From positions 124,194 to 188,193 of the forward strand of contig NZ_KB889640.1 in the NCBI RefSeq assembly GCF_000372745.1: a DNA stretch of 64,000 nucleotides. Direction: 5' to 3'. A program made the position numbers and the translations under genes. The notes under the pieces are model-generated. The model did no database searches. It saw nothing but the letters and a program-made list of their open reading frames with translations, and was not told the origin of the DNA. The first letter of the stretch is position 1; every line of letters starts with the position of its first letter. Below, piece by piece: positions 42,837-50,923 of this stretch. The DNA is from Embleya scabrispora DSM 41855 (GTDB lineage: Bacteria > Actinomycetota > Actinomycetes > Streptomycetales > Streptomycetaceae).

Positions 42837-43295
42837 TCACCCCTCGCTCGCCACCTCGACCACGAACCCGCCCGCACCGTCGAATCGCACGACATACAGG
42901 GCGTCGAACCCCTCGTCCGCCCCCGGCGCCCGCAGCCGACTCAGCGTGGCACGAACGCCGACCTCGGGCACCCGGGTTTTCCCCACCCGCTCGGCATTGC
43001 GCGCCAAGGACCCGGCGGGGTCCGGCGGAAACCAGTAGCCGACCACCTGCGCGCCCCACACCCGAGCGAGTTCGACGATCGGCCGGCGGTCCTCCGGCGC
43101 CGGGTTGGTGTTGTCGACGGCCACATCGCGACCGGCAGCCAACGCCTCCTCGATCAGCCGCTGCTGCCGACGCTGTCGGTTCCGGGCCCGAGGGAAGTCG
43201 TCCTTGCTCACGTGCACGTGCGTTGCGGCCAGAACGGTCCGGTGGAAGGTCGACTTGCCCGACGCCTGGAGCCCCATCAATATCGCGACCCGCAT
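42837..43295 (-). CDS. Small P-loop kinase, polynucleotide-kinase-like
   Basis: A 152-residue AAA_33-type P-loop protein with Walker A GLQASGKST (residues 8-16), HVSKDDFPRARNRQRRQQRL and VAVDNTNPAPEDR. That layout is typical of polynucleotide 5'-kinase and related phosphotransferases. It lies directly upstream of the Thg1-like gene. A 5'-kinase could prepare damaged RNA ends for a 3'-5' polymerase, so I read the pair as an RNA-repair module. Specificity for RNA is inference. Confidence 0.8.
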   Translation of the reverse strand: MRVAILMGLQASGKSTFHRTVLAATHVHVSKDDFPRARNRQRRQQRLIEEALAAGRDVAVDNTNPAPEDRRPIVELARVWGAQVVGYWFPPDPAGSLARNAERVGKTRVPEVGVRATLSRLRAPGADEGFDALYVVRFDGAGGFVVEVASEG

Positions 43296-43428
43296 GCTCG
43301 CTCCGCTCTCCCGCCCGCTACGAGCATTGTGTCGGGTGGGCGCGCGGACCGGTGCCGTGGCCCGGGTGGGGTTCGATCGGGTGGGGTCGTTCGGGGGTTT
43401 GGTGATCGGGCATGTGCACACTGTGAGC

Positions 43429-43761
43429 ATGGAAAAGCTCTCCCTGGATGCCCAGGTCCGCGAACTGCTCAAGCTCGCCGCAGCCTCGTCGACGGGACGC
43501 AGTGCCCATACGGTGTACGGCGGTCACGAGCACGTGTTGCGCCAGACCCTGATCGTGCTGACCGCGGGCACCGTGCTGGCCGAGCACGAGAATCCCGGTG
43601 AGGCGACGTTGCTGGTGCTGCGCGGGCGAATCGTGCTCGTCAGCGGCGAGACGTCGTGGGAGGGCCGGTCCGGCGATTTCCTGGTCGGCCCGAAGGCGCG
43701 GCACAGCGTGGAGGCGCTGGAGGATGCGGCGGTGCTGCTCACCGTGGCCAAGCACGGCTGA
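43429..43761 (+). CDS. Small cupin-domain protein
   Basis: A 110-residue single cupin. It has LAEHENPGEATLLVLRGRIVL and GDFLVGPKARHSVEALEDAAVLL, with His and Glu at most metal-ligand positions of the two cupin motifs. Such stand-alone cupins bind a metal and small ligands; no specific reaction is implied. ATG 43429 is used; GTG 43423 is an alternative. It is divergent from the kinase/Thg1 pair. Confidence 0.75.
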   Translation: MEKLSLDAQVRELLKLAAASSTGRSAHTVYGGHEHVLRQTLIVLTAGTVLAEHENPGEATLLVLRGRIVLVSGETSWEGRSGDFLVGPKARHSVEALEDAAVLLTVAKHG

Positions 43762-43929
43762 CCGGCGCCGGTCACGGCTCGACAACCGGCCCGGGCGGGA
43801 GCGCGTGCCGCCCGGGCCGGACGGGTCGACCGCGACGGCCGCCCGCGGCTCACGCGGCACGGTCTCGCCCGGTACGCCGGCATCATGGCCGTGCCGGAGC
43901 GGCCCCGATCCCGAGTAGGCAGGCACGTG

Positions 43930-44493
43930 ATGAACCCGTTCGACATCGAGACGCTACCGGTCGGCCGCTGGCGCAACGGCGGCGGCGACACCCGCGAAAT
44001 CGGGTCCCAATCGCCGACCCACGCCGCCGAGGCGGACTTCGACTGGCGCGCGAGCATCGCGACGATCGCCGCCGACGGCCCCTTCTCCACATTCCCCGGC
44101 GTCGACCGCACGATCACCCTGCTGGCGGGCGAGGGGGTGCGTCTGGTCGGCGACGATGGGCTCGACCACCGCCTGAACCGGCCCGGCGAGCCGTTCGCCT
44201 TCTCCGGCGACGCGCACCTGCGCGCCACACTGCTCGGCGGTGACACCCGGGTGCTCAACATCATGACCAGGCGCGGACGATGGGCCGCACGGGTACACCG
44301 GGTCCAGGCGCCGGTGGTCCCACCCGCCGGGCACGCCGGCGTGTTGTACGTCCTGTCCGCACCGGCCGGCGACGGGTCCGGGTCGGCGCTGCGAGCGGGA
44401 CAGGGGGTGTGGTGGGCGAGTGGCGCCGCCGACCCGGCGGCGCCACTCGCGAGCGGTACGGTCGCGCTGTGGGCGGACCTTCGTCCGCTGTAG
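43930..44493 (+). CDS. HutD-family protein
   Basis: A 187-residue HutD homologue (bicupin fold). Signatures are LPVGRWRNGGGDTREIGSQ near the N-terminus, DWRASIATIAADGPFSTFPG, and a central FSGDAHLRATLLGG. HutD accompanies histidine-utilisation genes in proteobacteria and is thought to limit pathway flux by binding an intermediate. No hut genes are nearby, so it is an orphan here. ATG 43930 is preceded in frame by GTG 43927. Confidence 0.8.
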   Translation: MNPFDIETLPVGRWRNGGGDTREIGSQSPTHAAEADFDWRASIATIAADGPFSTFPGVDRTITLLAGEGVRLVGDDGLDHRLNRPGEPFAFSGDAHLRATLLGGDTRVLNIMTRRGRWAARVHRVQAPVVPPAGHAGVLYVLSAPAGDGSGSALRAGQGVWWASGAADPAAPLASGTVALWADLRPL

Positions 44494-44532
44494 TGGCTGT
44501 ATGTGCTTGTGCTACCGCCGGCGCGCGGACCG

Positions 44533-45305
44533 TCAGGGCATCGTGCGCAGGTGCGCCGCGATGGTGTCGGCCAGGGCGTAGCCGGCGGTCGCGTCCCAGT
44601 TGACCGACCACGTCATCGCGCCGCGGATGCCCGGCCAGGTGGTGGTGGGTCGGTAGCTCCCGCAGTTGGTTCCCGCGGCCAGGCAGTCCAGGGCGTTGTT
44701 CACCACGCCGGGCGAGACGTGGCCGCTGCCGGCCGCGCGCTCGGTGGCCGGCACACCGAGCGCGACCTGATCGGGGCGCAGGCCGCCCTGGAGTTGGATG
44801 CACGCCTGGGCGGTCAGGAAGTCGACACCGCCCTGGGCGTAGAGCTTCCGGTCGCAGCCGAACATGGTTCCGGAGTTGCCTTGAGGTCGGCGTCGGTGTA
44901 GCCGCCGAGGGCGGTGGACAGGCCCGGGTCGACACCGAAGGTGACCGCGCCCCAGCGGGTGCGGTCGGCCTCGGCGAACGCCACCGCGACCAGGTTGTAC
45001 GACGCGGGGACGTCGCGCAGGCGCAGGTTCGTGGAGCCGTTGACGAAGTTGTGCCAGTAGCCGGTCATCACGCGCTTGGGCAGGCCGGTCGGGTCCTGGC
45101 CGGTGGGCCCGTCCGGACCGGTGGTGGCGGTGACCGGGGCCGAACGCGCGGACGTTCCGGCGCTGTTGGTCGCGGCGACGGAGAAGGTGTAGGTCGTTTC
45201 GGGGGTCAAGCCCGGTATCTCGGCGGCGGGGCCGGCGACGGTGGCCACCTTGGTGTCCGCGCGGAAGACGTCGTAGGCGGTCGCGCCGGGTACCGCGGAC
45301 CAAGG
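44533..45305 (-). pseudogene. Decayed GH18 chitinase with fibronectin type III domain
   Basis: The 5' part reads as a fibronectin III domain (VPGATAYDVFRADTKVATVAG...TYTFSVAATNSAG), then the start of a GH18 barrel (VMTGYWHNFVNGSTNLRLRD and GYTDADLKA). At about 44880 the frame shifts and the sequence jumps to the end of the barrel (NSGTMFGCDRKLYAQGG, then AMTWSVNWDATAG). About 200 residues with the DxxDxDxE catalytic motif are missing, and the signal peptide and binding domain are absent. It is a dead chitinase. A chitinase-type promoter repeat survives about 145 bases upstream. Confidence 0.75.
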
Positions 45306-45450
45306 GTGGGCCCGGTCGGCACCGCACTGCCTGATGGGACGTCAGGCTGCCTCGGCGCAGGGCGTGCGCAGGCCGTCCGGGCGCACCCGAGGGTGCCGGG
45401 GGTGCCTGTGTGCCAGACGAGTTGACCGCCGAGGCGAGTGAACTGTCAAT

Positions 45451-45465
45451 AGGTCTGGACCAATT
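45451..45465 (-). promoter_or_regulatory. Chitinase-type repeat (DasR-like site) upstream of the dead chitinase
   Basis: The minus strand reads AATTGGTCCAGACCT, containing the exact 12-bp TGGTCCAGACCT repeat of Streptomyces chitinase promoters. It faces the chitinase remnant, about 145 bases away, and looks like a relic of its promoter. Confidence 0.5.
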
Positions 45466-45503
45466 GGCTCCGCCGGCCTCGATCCCCCGGGCGGCCGGCG
45501 GGC

Positions 45504-46682
45504 TCAGGCGCTCGGGACGGGCCGGGGTGGTCGCGGGCCGGTGTAGCGGGCGATCGGGCGGATGATCTTGGTGTCCTCGGCCTGTTCCAGGATGTTCGCG
45601 CACCACCCGACCACCCGGCTCGCGGTGAAGGTCGGGGTGAACATGCTCCGCGGGATCCCGCACAGCTGCATCACCACGCCGGCGTAGAACTCCACATTGA
45701 CGTGCAGCTCGCGTCCGGGCTTCAACTCGGCCAGGATCCCGGTCACCCGACGGTGTACCGCGGCGGCGAACTCCACCAGTTCCAGGCCCTGCGCGTCGGC
45801 GTGTTCGGCGAGTTCGCCGGCGATCTCGGCCAGCATCACCGCGCGCGGATCCTCGGTGCGGTAGACCGCGTGACCGAAGCCCATGATCCGATCCCCCGCG
45901 GCGATCCGGCCGCGCACCCACGAGTCGATCCGCTCCGGCGAACCGATCTCGTCCAGCGCCTCCAGGGCCCGATCCGGCGCACCACCGTGCAGCGGGCCGG
46001 AGAACGCGCCGATCGCGCCGGCCACCGCGGAGACCAGGTCCGCGCCCGAGGAGGCGATCACGCGCGCGGTGAACGTGGAGGCGTTGAAGCCGTGGTCGAT
46101 GGTCGCGATCAGGTAGCGCTCGATCGCGGCCACCGCGGCCGGCCCGGGCTCTTTCCCGGTCACCATGCGCAGCCAGTTGGCCGCCGTGGACAGGTCCTCC
46201 CGCGGTTCCACCGGCTCGGCGCCGGCGCGGATGCGGTACAGCGCCGCCAGGATGGTCGGGGTCACCGCGCCGACCAGCAGCGCGTCCGCCGCGCGCCGCT
46301 GCGGTGCGGACTCCCACAAGGGCGGCAGGTTGCGCGCGGCGCCGATCAGCGACAGGGCGGTACGCAGTCCGGCGAGCGGGTCGAACCGCTCGCCCGCCAT
46401 GGCGATGGACCGCAACACCGGACGCAGTTCCTCGGGCAACACCCGCAGTCGGGCGATCTCCGCGGCGAACGGCGCCCGTTCCTCGGCCGCGGGCAACCGG
46501 CCGTGCACGAACAGGAACCACACGTCCTCGAAGGAGCGGGTGCGGGCCAACTCGATCGCCGAGTACTGCCGATAGTGGTAAAAGCCCTCGGTGCCCCGCA
46601 CATCGCCCAGTTCGGTGGTGGTGACCACCACCCCCTTCAGGCCCCTGGGTACGTCGATCCGCTCGTCGCCGGCGACCGCCAT
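45504..46682 (-). CDS. Citrate synthase family protein (catalytic-type paralogue)
   Basis: A 392-residue citrate/2-methylcitrate synthase family protein. The two catalytic histidines lie in PLHGGAPDRA and GFGHAVYRTEDPRA. The third residue, Asp in NVDFYSG of E. coli GltA, is Glu here (HVNVEFYAGVVMQL). MFTPTFTASRVVGWCANILEQ near the end is typical. It condenses acetyl- or propionyl-CoA with oxaloacetate. GGGAGG lies 8 bases before ATG 46682. A divergent paralogue with a DNA-binding domain shares its promoter region. Whether Glu substitutes functionally needs a wider alignment. Confidence 0.85.
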   Translation of the reverse strand: MAVAGDERIDVPRGLKGVVVTTTELGDVRGTEGFYHYRQYSAIELARTRSFEDVWFLFVHGRLPAAEERAPFAAEIARLRVLPEELRPVLRSIAMAGERFDPLAGLRTALSLIGAARNLPPLWESAPQRRAADALLVGAVTPTILAALYRIRAGAEPVEPREDLSTAANWLRMVTGKEPGPAAVAAIERYLIATIDHGFNASTFTARVIASSGADLVSAVAGAIGAFSGPLHGGAPDRALEALDEIGSPERIDSWVRGRIAAGDRIMGFGHAVYRTEDPRAVMLAEIAGELAEHADAQGLELVEFAAAVHRRVTGILAELKPGRELHVNVEFYAGVVMQLCGIPRSMFTPTFTASRVVGWCANILEQAEDTKIIRPIARYTGPRPPRPVPSA

Positions 46683-46757
46683 GACATGCCTCCCATCCTC
46701 GGCCGAGCCGCACGGCCCGCCCACCACGAATGTCGATCACGTCGTCAAGTATCGTCA

Positions 46758-46776
46758 ATGTTGATTTCGTCAACAT
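46758..46776. promoter_or_regulatory. Palindrome between the divergent citrate synthase genes
   Basis: ATGTTGA-TTTCG-TCAACAT is a perfect 7-5-7 inverted repeat. CGTCAA occurs three times in the vicinity (46743, 46753 and 46769). It lies 21 bases before the start of the helix-turn-helix citrate synthase and is a natural autoregulatory operator. Confidence 0.5.
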
Positions 46777-46796
46777 GAGGCGGAGGTTCGAACGAA

Positions 46797-48107
46797 ATGG
46801 CTTGTCGGCGCAAGGTTGCGGGCGACGCGAGTGAGCAGGATTACCCGTCGGACTACCTGACCACGGCCCAGGCCGCGCAGCGGTTGGGGGTCAAGCCCGA
46901 GACGATCTACGCCTACGTCAGCCGTGGCCTGTTGACCAGCGTGCGCGAGTCCCGGCAACGCGGCAGCCGGTTCGCCACCGCCGAGGTCGAGGCGCTGGCG
47001 GAGCGCACCGGCGGGCGGCGCGAGCCCAACGGCTCGATCGAGCGCATCCACACCCATCTGACCCTGTTGGCCGGCGACCGCCTGTACTACCGCGGCCGGG
47101 ACGTGAGCGAACTGGCCGAATACCGTCTCGAATCGGTGGCGCACTGGCTGTGGCGGGCCGAACTCGCCGATGTGTCCCCGTTCGAGGTCACTGCCGAACG
47201 GGCCGACTCGGTCCGCCGCACGGTCGCCCTCCTGCCGGACACCGCCCGGCTGATCGACCGCATCCGGATGATCGTGGCCGCGACCGGAACGACCGATCCG
47301 CTGCGCTACGACCTGTCCGAACCGGCGGTCGTGCGCGGCGGCGAGACCCTACTCGCGATGATCGTCGACGCCCTGCCGTCGTGTGCCGGTGCCCAGCCGC
47401 CGACCGGCCGCGCCCTGGCCGAGCGACTGTGGCCGAAACTCACCGCTCGGCCGGCCACACCGGCACGATTGCGCCTGCTGAACGCCGCGCTGGTGTCGAT
47501 GGCCGACCACGACCTGGCGGTGTCGACGCTGGCCGCGCGGGTGGCGGCGAGCGCGCGGGCGGACGTGTACGCGGTGGTGTCCGCCGGTCTGGGTGTGGTC
47601 GACGGTCGCCACCACGGCGCCGCGATCGGCCTCGCCCACCGCTTCCTGCGCGACGCGCTGGACCCCGCGGGCGGGCCCACCATCGCGGTCGCCGACCGCC
47701 TCCGCGCCGGCGAACACCTGCCCGGCCTGGGCCACGTGCTCTACGTGGACCGCGATCCGCGCGCCGACCTGGTGCTGGACCTGCTGCGCGAGCAGGCCCG
47801 GGACGACGATCGGGTCGCCCGGGTGACCTCGGCCGTGGATGCCCTGACCCGGGAAACCGCGGCCCGCGAGAACATGTTCGCCAACGTCGACCTGGCCCTC
47901 GCGGCGCTGACACACGCACTGGACATGCGACCGGACGCCGGCGAGGCGATCTTCGCGATCGCCCGATCGATCGGCTGGCTCGCCCACGCCCTGGAGGAGT
48001 ACCAACAACCCGGCCTCCGCTACCGGGCCGTCGGCGTCTACACCGGCCCGCGTCCCGCCGGCGGCACCGCTGCCGACGCCGGCGATCCGAAGACGCGTCG
48101 GGCCTGA
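46797..48107 (+). CDS. Citrate synthase paralogue with N-terminal helix-turn-helix domain
   Basis: A 436-residue protein. Residues 18-75 form an excisionase/MerR-type helix-turn-helix (YLTTAQAAQRLGVKPETIYAY, VSRGLLTSVRES), and residues 85-425 a citrate synthase fold. Catalytic-region counterparts are GRHHGAAIGLAHRF, LGHVLYVDRDPRA and FANVDLALAALTH, so the Asp is kept. GGAGG precedes ATG 46797. Such fusions occur in actinobacteria next to an ordinary paralogue. The fusion suggests an enzyme, or former enzyme, that senses an acyl-CoA or citrate and controls its own locus. Confidence 0.82.
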   Translation: MACRRKVAGDASEQDYPSDYLTTAQAAQRLGVKPETIYAYVSRGLLTSVRESRQRGSRFATAEVEALAERTGGRREPNGSIERIHTHLTLLAGDRLYYRGRDVSELAEYRLESVAHWLWRAELADVSPFEVTAERADSVRRTVALLPDTARLIDRIRMIVAATGTTDPLRYDLSEPAVVRGGETLLAMIVDALPSCAGAQPPTGRALAERLWPKLTARPATPARLRLLNAALVSMADHDLAVSTLAARVAASARADVYAVVSAGLGVVDGRHHGAAIGLAHRFLRDALDPAGGPTIAVADRLRAGEHLPGLGHVLYVDRDPRADLVLDLLREQARDDDRVARVTSAVDALTRETAARENMFANVDLALAALTHALDMRPDAGEAIFAIARSIGWLAHALEEYQQPGLRYRAVGVYTGPRPAGGTAADAGDPKTRRA

Positions 48108-48109
48108 GC

Positions 48110-48162
48110 GCCGCCATCCGGCCGCGAGGACGATTCGATGTTCGGTTCGCGGCCGGCGGCGT
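48110..48162. terminator. Hairpin between convergent genes
   Basis: A 10-bp stem (CCGGCCGCGA/TCGCGGCCGG) extended past a small bulge by 5 further pairs, with a loop of about 20 bases, sits between the citrate synthase stop and the epimerase stop. Confidence 0.5.
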
Positions 48163-49091
48163 CAGTGCCTCTCGGTCCACGCGCGCAGGCCCCACCGGAA
48201 GACGTGCTCGGCACCGGGCTCGAGTTCCACCAGGCCGGCGCGGCTGCGGAACGCGTCCGCCGGGCAGGACATCGGCTCCACCGCGATGCCTCTGCGCCGA
48301 GCCGGCTCGGGAAGTGTGTCTCCCGTGTACACCTGCACGAACTCGGCTCCTTCACCGAGCCACAGGTCGGTGCCGTGCGACCCCGAAGGGTGCGCGAGCC
48401 GCACCACGGCAAGACCGGAGGCGTCCCGCTCCAGCTCGGCGAAGGCCGTGTCCAGGCGCTGTGTGCCCACAGCCCTCGGCGTGCGGAAGTCGAAGGGTGT
48501 GCCGACCACCGGTTCGGCCGCGGCGGGCATGCCCAGGTCGTCGACCACGAGCCGTTCGCGGGCCGGGAGGGTGAGCACCGCGTCGTCCACCAGGTCGGTG
48601 CCCACGGTGAGGTAGGGATGCTGGCCGACACCGTAGGGCGCCGCGCCGGTACCGAGGTTTCGGGCGACCACGGCCACCGCCAGCCCTGTTGCCTCGAGCG
48701 TGTACTCCACCCGGACATGGAGGTGGAACGGGTAGCCCGGCTGCGGCCAGAGGGTGACCCCGAGAAGGACGCGGTCCTCCTGCTCTTCGACCACCTGCCA
48801 GGACATCCAGCGCAGCAGCCCATGGATGGCGTTGCCCTTCTCCGGCTCGGTCAGCGGGAGTCGCAGCTCTTCGCCGTTCCAGCGGTACCGCCCTCCGCCG
48901 ATCCGATTCGGCCACGGTACGAGGACCTGACCACGACCTCCCACGATGCGCTCGTCGGCGGAGAAGCCGTCCAGTACCGGCCGTCCACCGACCGAGTAGC
49001 CGCGCAGCGCACCGCCGAGTTCCACAACGACCGCGCTCTGCTCGCCTTTGCGCAGCACGATCTGCCGCCCTGTCGGACTTTCGGACACCAT
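48162..49091 (-). CDS. Aldose 1-epimerase (mutarotase) family protein
   Basis: A 309-residue galactose mutarotase-like protein. It has VPWPNRIGGGRYRWNGEE, GNAIHGLLRW (substrate His), and GVGQHPYLTVG (second His). A C-terminal Glu (IAVEPMSCPADAF) should be the base. It interconverts anomers of aldoses. ATG 49091 has GGAGG just upstream. Neighbours are a ClC channel and a GH15 glycosidase, so a general sugar-metabolism role is plausible. Confidence 0.88.
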   Translation of the reverse strand: MVSESPTGRQIVLRKGEQSAVVVELGGALRGYSVGGRPVLDGFSADERIVGGRGQVLVPWPNRIGGGRYRWNGEELRLPLTEPEKGNAIHGLLRWMSWQVVEEQEDRVLLGVTLWPQPGYPFHLHVRVEYTLEATGLAVAVVARNLGTGAAPYGVGQHPYLTVGTDLVDDAVLTLPARERLVVDDLGMPAAAEPVVGTPFDFRTPRAVGTQRLDTAFAELERDASGLAVVRLAHPSGSHGTDLWLGEGAEFVQVYTGDTLPEPARRRGIAVEPMSCPADAFRSRAGLVELEPGAEHVFRWGLRAWTERH

Positions 49092-49161
49092 CGGCCTCCA
49101 TCTCGGGTTCGGGGCTCGGTGCACACGCCGCGAACGGGCGCACACCGGAACGGGCGTCGGA

Positions 49162-50526
49162 CTACGACGGGCCGGCCTGCCCGCCGAAGGGCGGGGCGGC
49201 GGCCGGGGCGGCGGGCACGGGGGTGAGTCTCAGCGAGACGACATACGAGACCACCACCGCGACGATCACGAGCGGCATCACGGTAAGCCCCGGCGACCCC
49301 AGCAGCAGGGTGGCCAGCAGCACCGAGGTCATCGGGAGCTTCAGCATCGCCACGCACATGGCGCCGATACCCATCGCGAATCCGGACGTCAGGTCCAGCC
49401 CGGGAAGACGGGACAGGGCGATCCCGCCCACCGCGCCCATGAACATCGAGGGGAAGACGAGGCCACCGCGAAAGCTGCTCAGTGACGCGCAGTACGCCAC
49501 CGACTTGCAGACGATGAGCAACACCAGCGCGCCCGCCGAGTATCCGGCACTGTGGGCGAGCAGTGGCTCCAGCCCGTGCTGCCCCGAGTACAGCACCTGC
49601 GACCCGTCGTATCCCGACCCTTCGGCGTACACGAGCGCGGCCAGTCCGACGAATGCCCCCATCATCACTGTGGCCGGCACCCTTCGCCGCTCGATTCGCG
49701 CCTGCGCGTAAAGGGCGCCCCGACGGATGCCCGTGCCGAGGAAGGCCGCCGCAAGCCCGATGACGAGAGCCCAGCCGAATGACGCGGCATCCGGCAGATC
49801 GGCGTGGGGCACGTTGTCCAAGGTCAGGGAGTACGTGCCCAGGCCGGTCCACGAGCCCAGGCCGATGAAGACGAGCGAACCGACGCCGGCGGCCAGCAGG
49901 CCCGGCACCAGCACCACCCCGAGCATCGGCCCGCCGAGGCCCGATGCCTCCATCAGCAGGAACGCCCCCAGCAGCGGTGATCCCAGCAGCGCGCTGATCG
50001 CGGCGAAACTCCCGGCAGCGCCCACGACGCCGCTCGCCTTCGGCTCGATGTCGCGCTTCACCAGCCGTGCGCCGAACACGGCAAGGCCGCCGCCGAGGGT
50101 GATGAGCGGCGCCTCGGGCCCGAGGACGACGCCCATCCCGAGGGAGACCAGTGCCGCGAGCGCGATACCGGGCAGCTCCACCGCGGACGGCGCGCCCGTC
50201 GAGGCAACGCCCTCGGCCGGCTTGTGCCCGCCTTCCCCCGGCAGATGGCGAATGATCAGTCCGACCAGCAGCCCCGCCACGGCGAGCAGCGGCACCGGCC
50301 ACCACGAGGGCGTGCCGTCGAAGCCCAACGCCTCGGGCAGGTCGGTGTAGGTCAGCGACTCCAGTCGCGAGACAAGGGCGAGGAATCCGAACGCCGCCGC
50401 CGAGATCGGGACTCCGAGGACCGCCGTCATCACCAGGAGCCCCACGTATCCGTGGGCACGGACGGGCGCGAAGGGGTCCGGTGGCGCGGTTTCGGGCACT
50501 CCGGCAGGCGTGGCCGACACTCTCAT
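49162..50526 (-). CDS. ClC-family chloride channel/antiporter
   Basis: A 454-residue membrane protein of the voltage-gated ClC type with about ten or more membrane helices. The selectivity motif GREGP is GPEAP here (VVLGPEAPLITLGGGLAV), and SFRGGLVFPSMFMGA corresponds to the GGxFxP loop. The changed first motif leaves ion specificity and the channel-versus-exchanger choice open. AGGAG precedes ATG 50526. The 397-base interval to the divergent GH15 gene holds no gene that I can support. Confidence 0.85.
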   Translation of the reverse strand: MRVSATPAGVPETAPPDPFAPVRAHGYVGLLVMTAVLGVPISAAAFGFLALVSRLESLTYTDLPEALGFDGTPSWWPVPLLAVAGLLVGLIIRHLPGEGGHKPAEGVASTGAPSAVELPGIALAALVSLGMGVVLGPEAPLITLGGGLAVFGARLVKRDIEPKASGVVGAAGSFAAISALLGSPLLGAFLLMEASGLGGPMLGVVLVPGLLAAGVGSLVFIGLGSWTGLGTYSLTLDNVPHADLPDAASFGWALVIGLAAAFLGTGIRRGALYAQARIERRRVPATVMMGAFVGLAALVYAEGSGYDGSQVLYSGQHGLEPLLAHSAGYSAGALVLLIVCKSVAYCASLSSFRGGLVFPSMFMGAVGGIALSRLPGLDLTSGFAMGIGAMCVAMLKLPMTSVLLATLLLGSPGLTVMPLVIVAVVVSYVVSLRLTPVPAAPAAAPPFGGQAGPS

Positions 50527-50923
50527 CGTCTCCTCAGCATCGGAACCCGCACGAAGGCGTCGGCTCACAAGCCTTTGTCCGGTGATACCACGCGGCAGGA
50601 GCGGGCCCTGCCCGCCCCGCCTGCGGCACTCCGGTACGCCCCGCACCGTCATGCCCACGGCCCAATGGGACCGCGACCGGGCCGCCGCCCGAGGCTTCGA
50701 CCCCCGGGCGCCCCCACCGACGTGACCACGGCCGTCAGCCGGACTGCCGCGCGGGGAACGGGGTCGTCGAGGGGCTCCTTCCAGCCAACGCCGCAGGCGT
50801 GCCGTTCGGCAATCGGGCCCTCGCCGCCACGAGAGCGCACCGCTCGCGCCGGCTCCGAAGGGCACGAAGCCGGCGCCTGCCGGATAGTGGATCGGGTAGG
50901 GACCCGGCTGAGATTGGACCCTC

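Noticed and set aside
50527-50923. Possible small genes between the ClC and GH15 genes
   Set aside because: The frames are short and low in complexity. This is better read as a divergent promoter region, although no clear hexamers were found.
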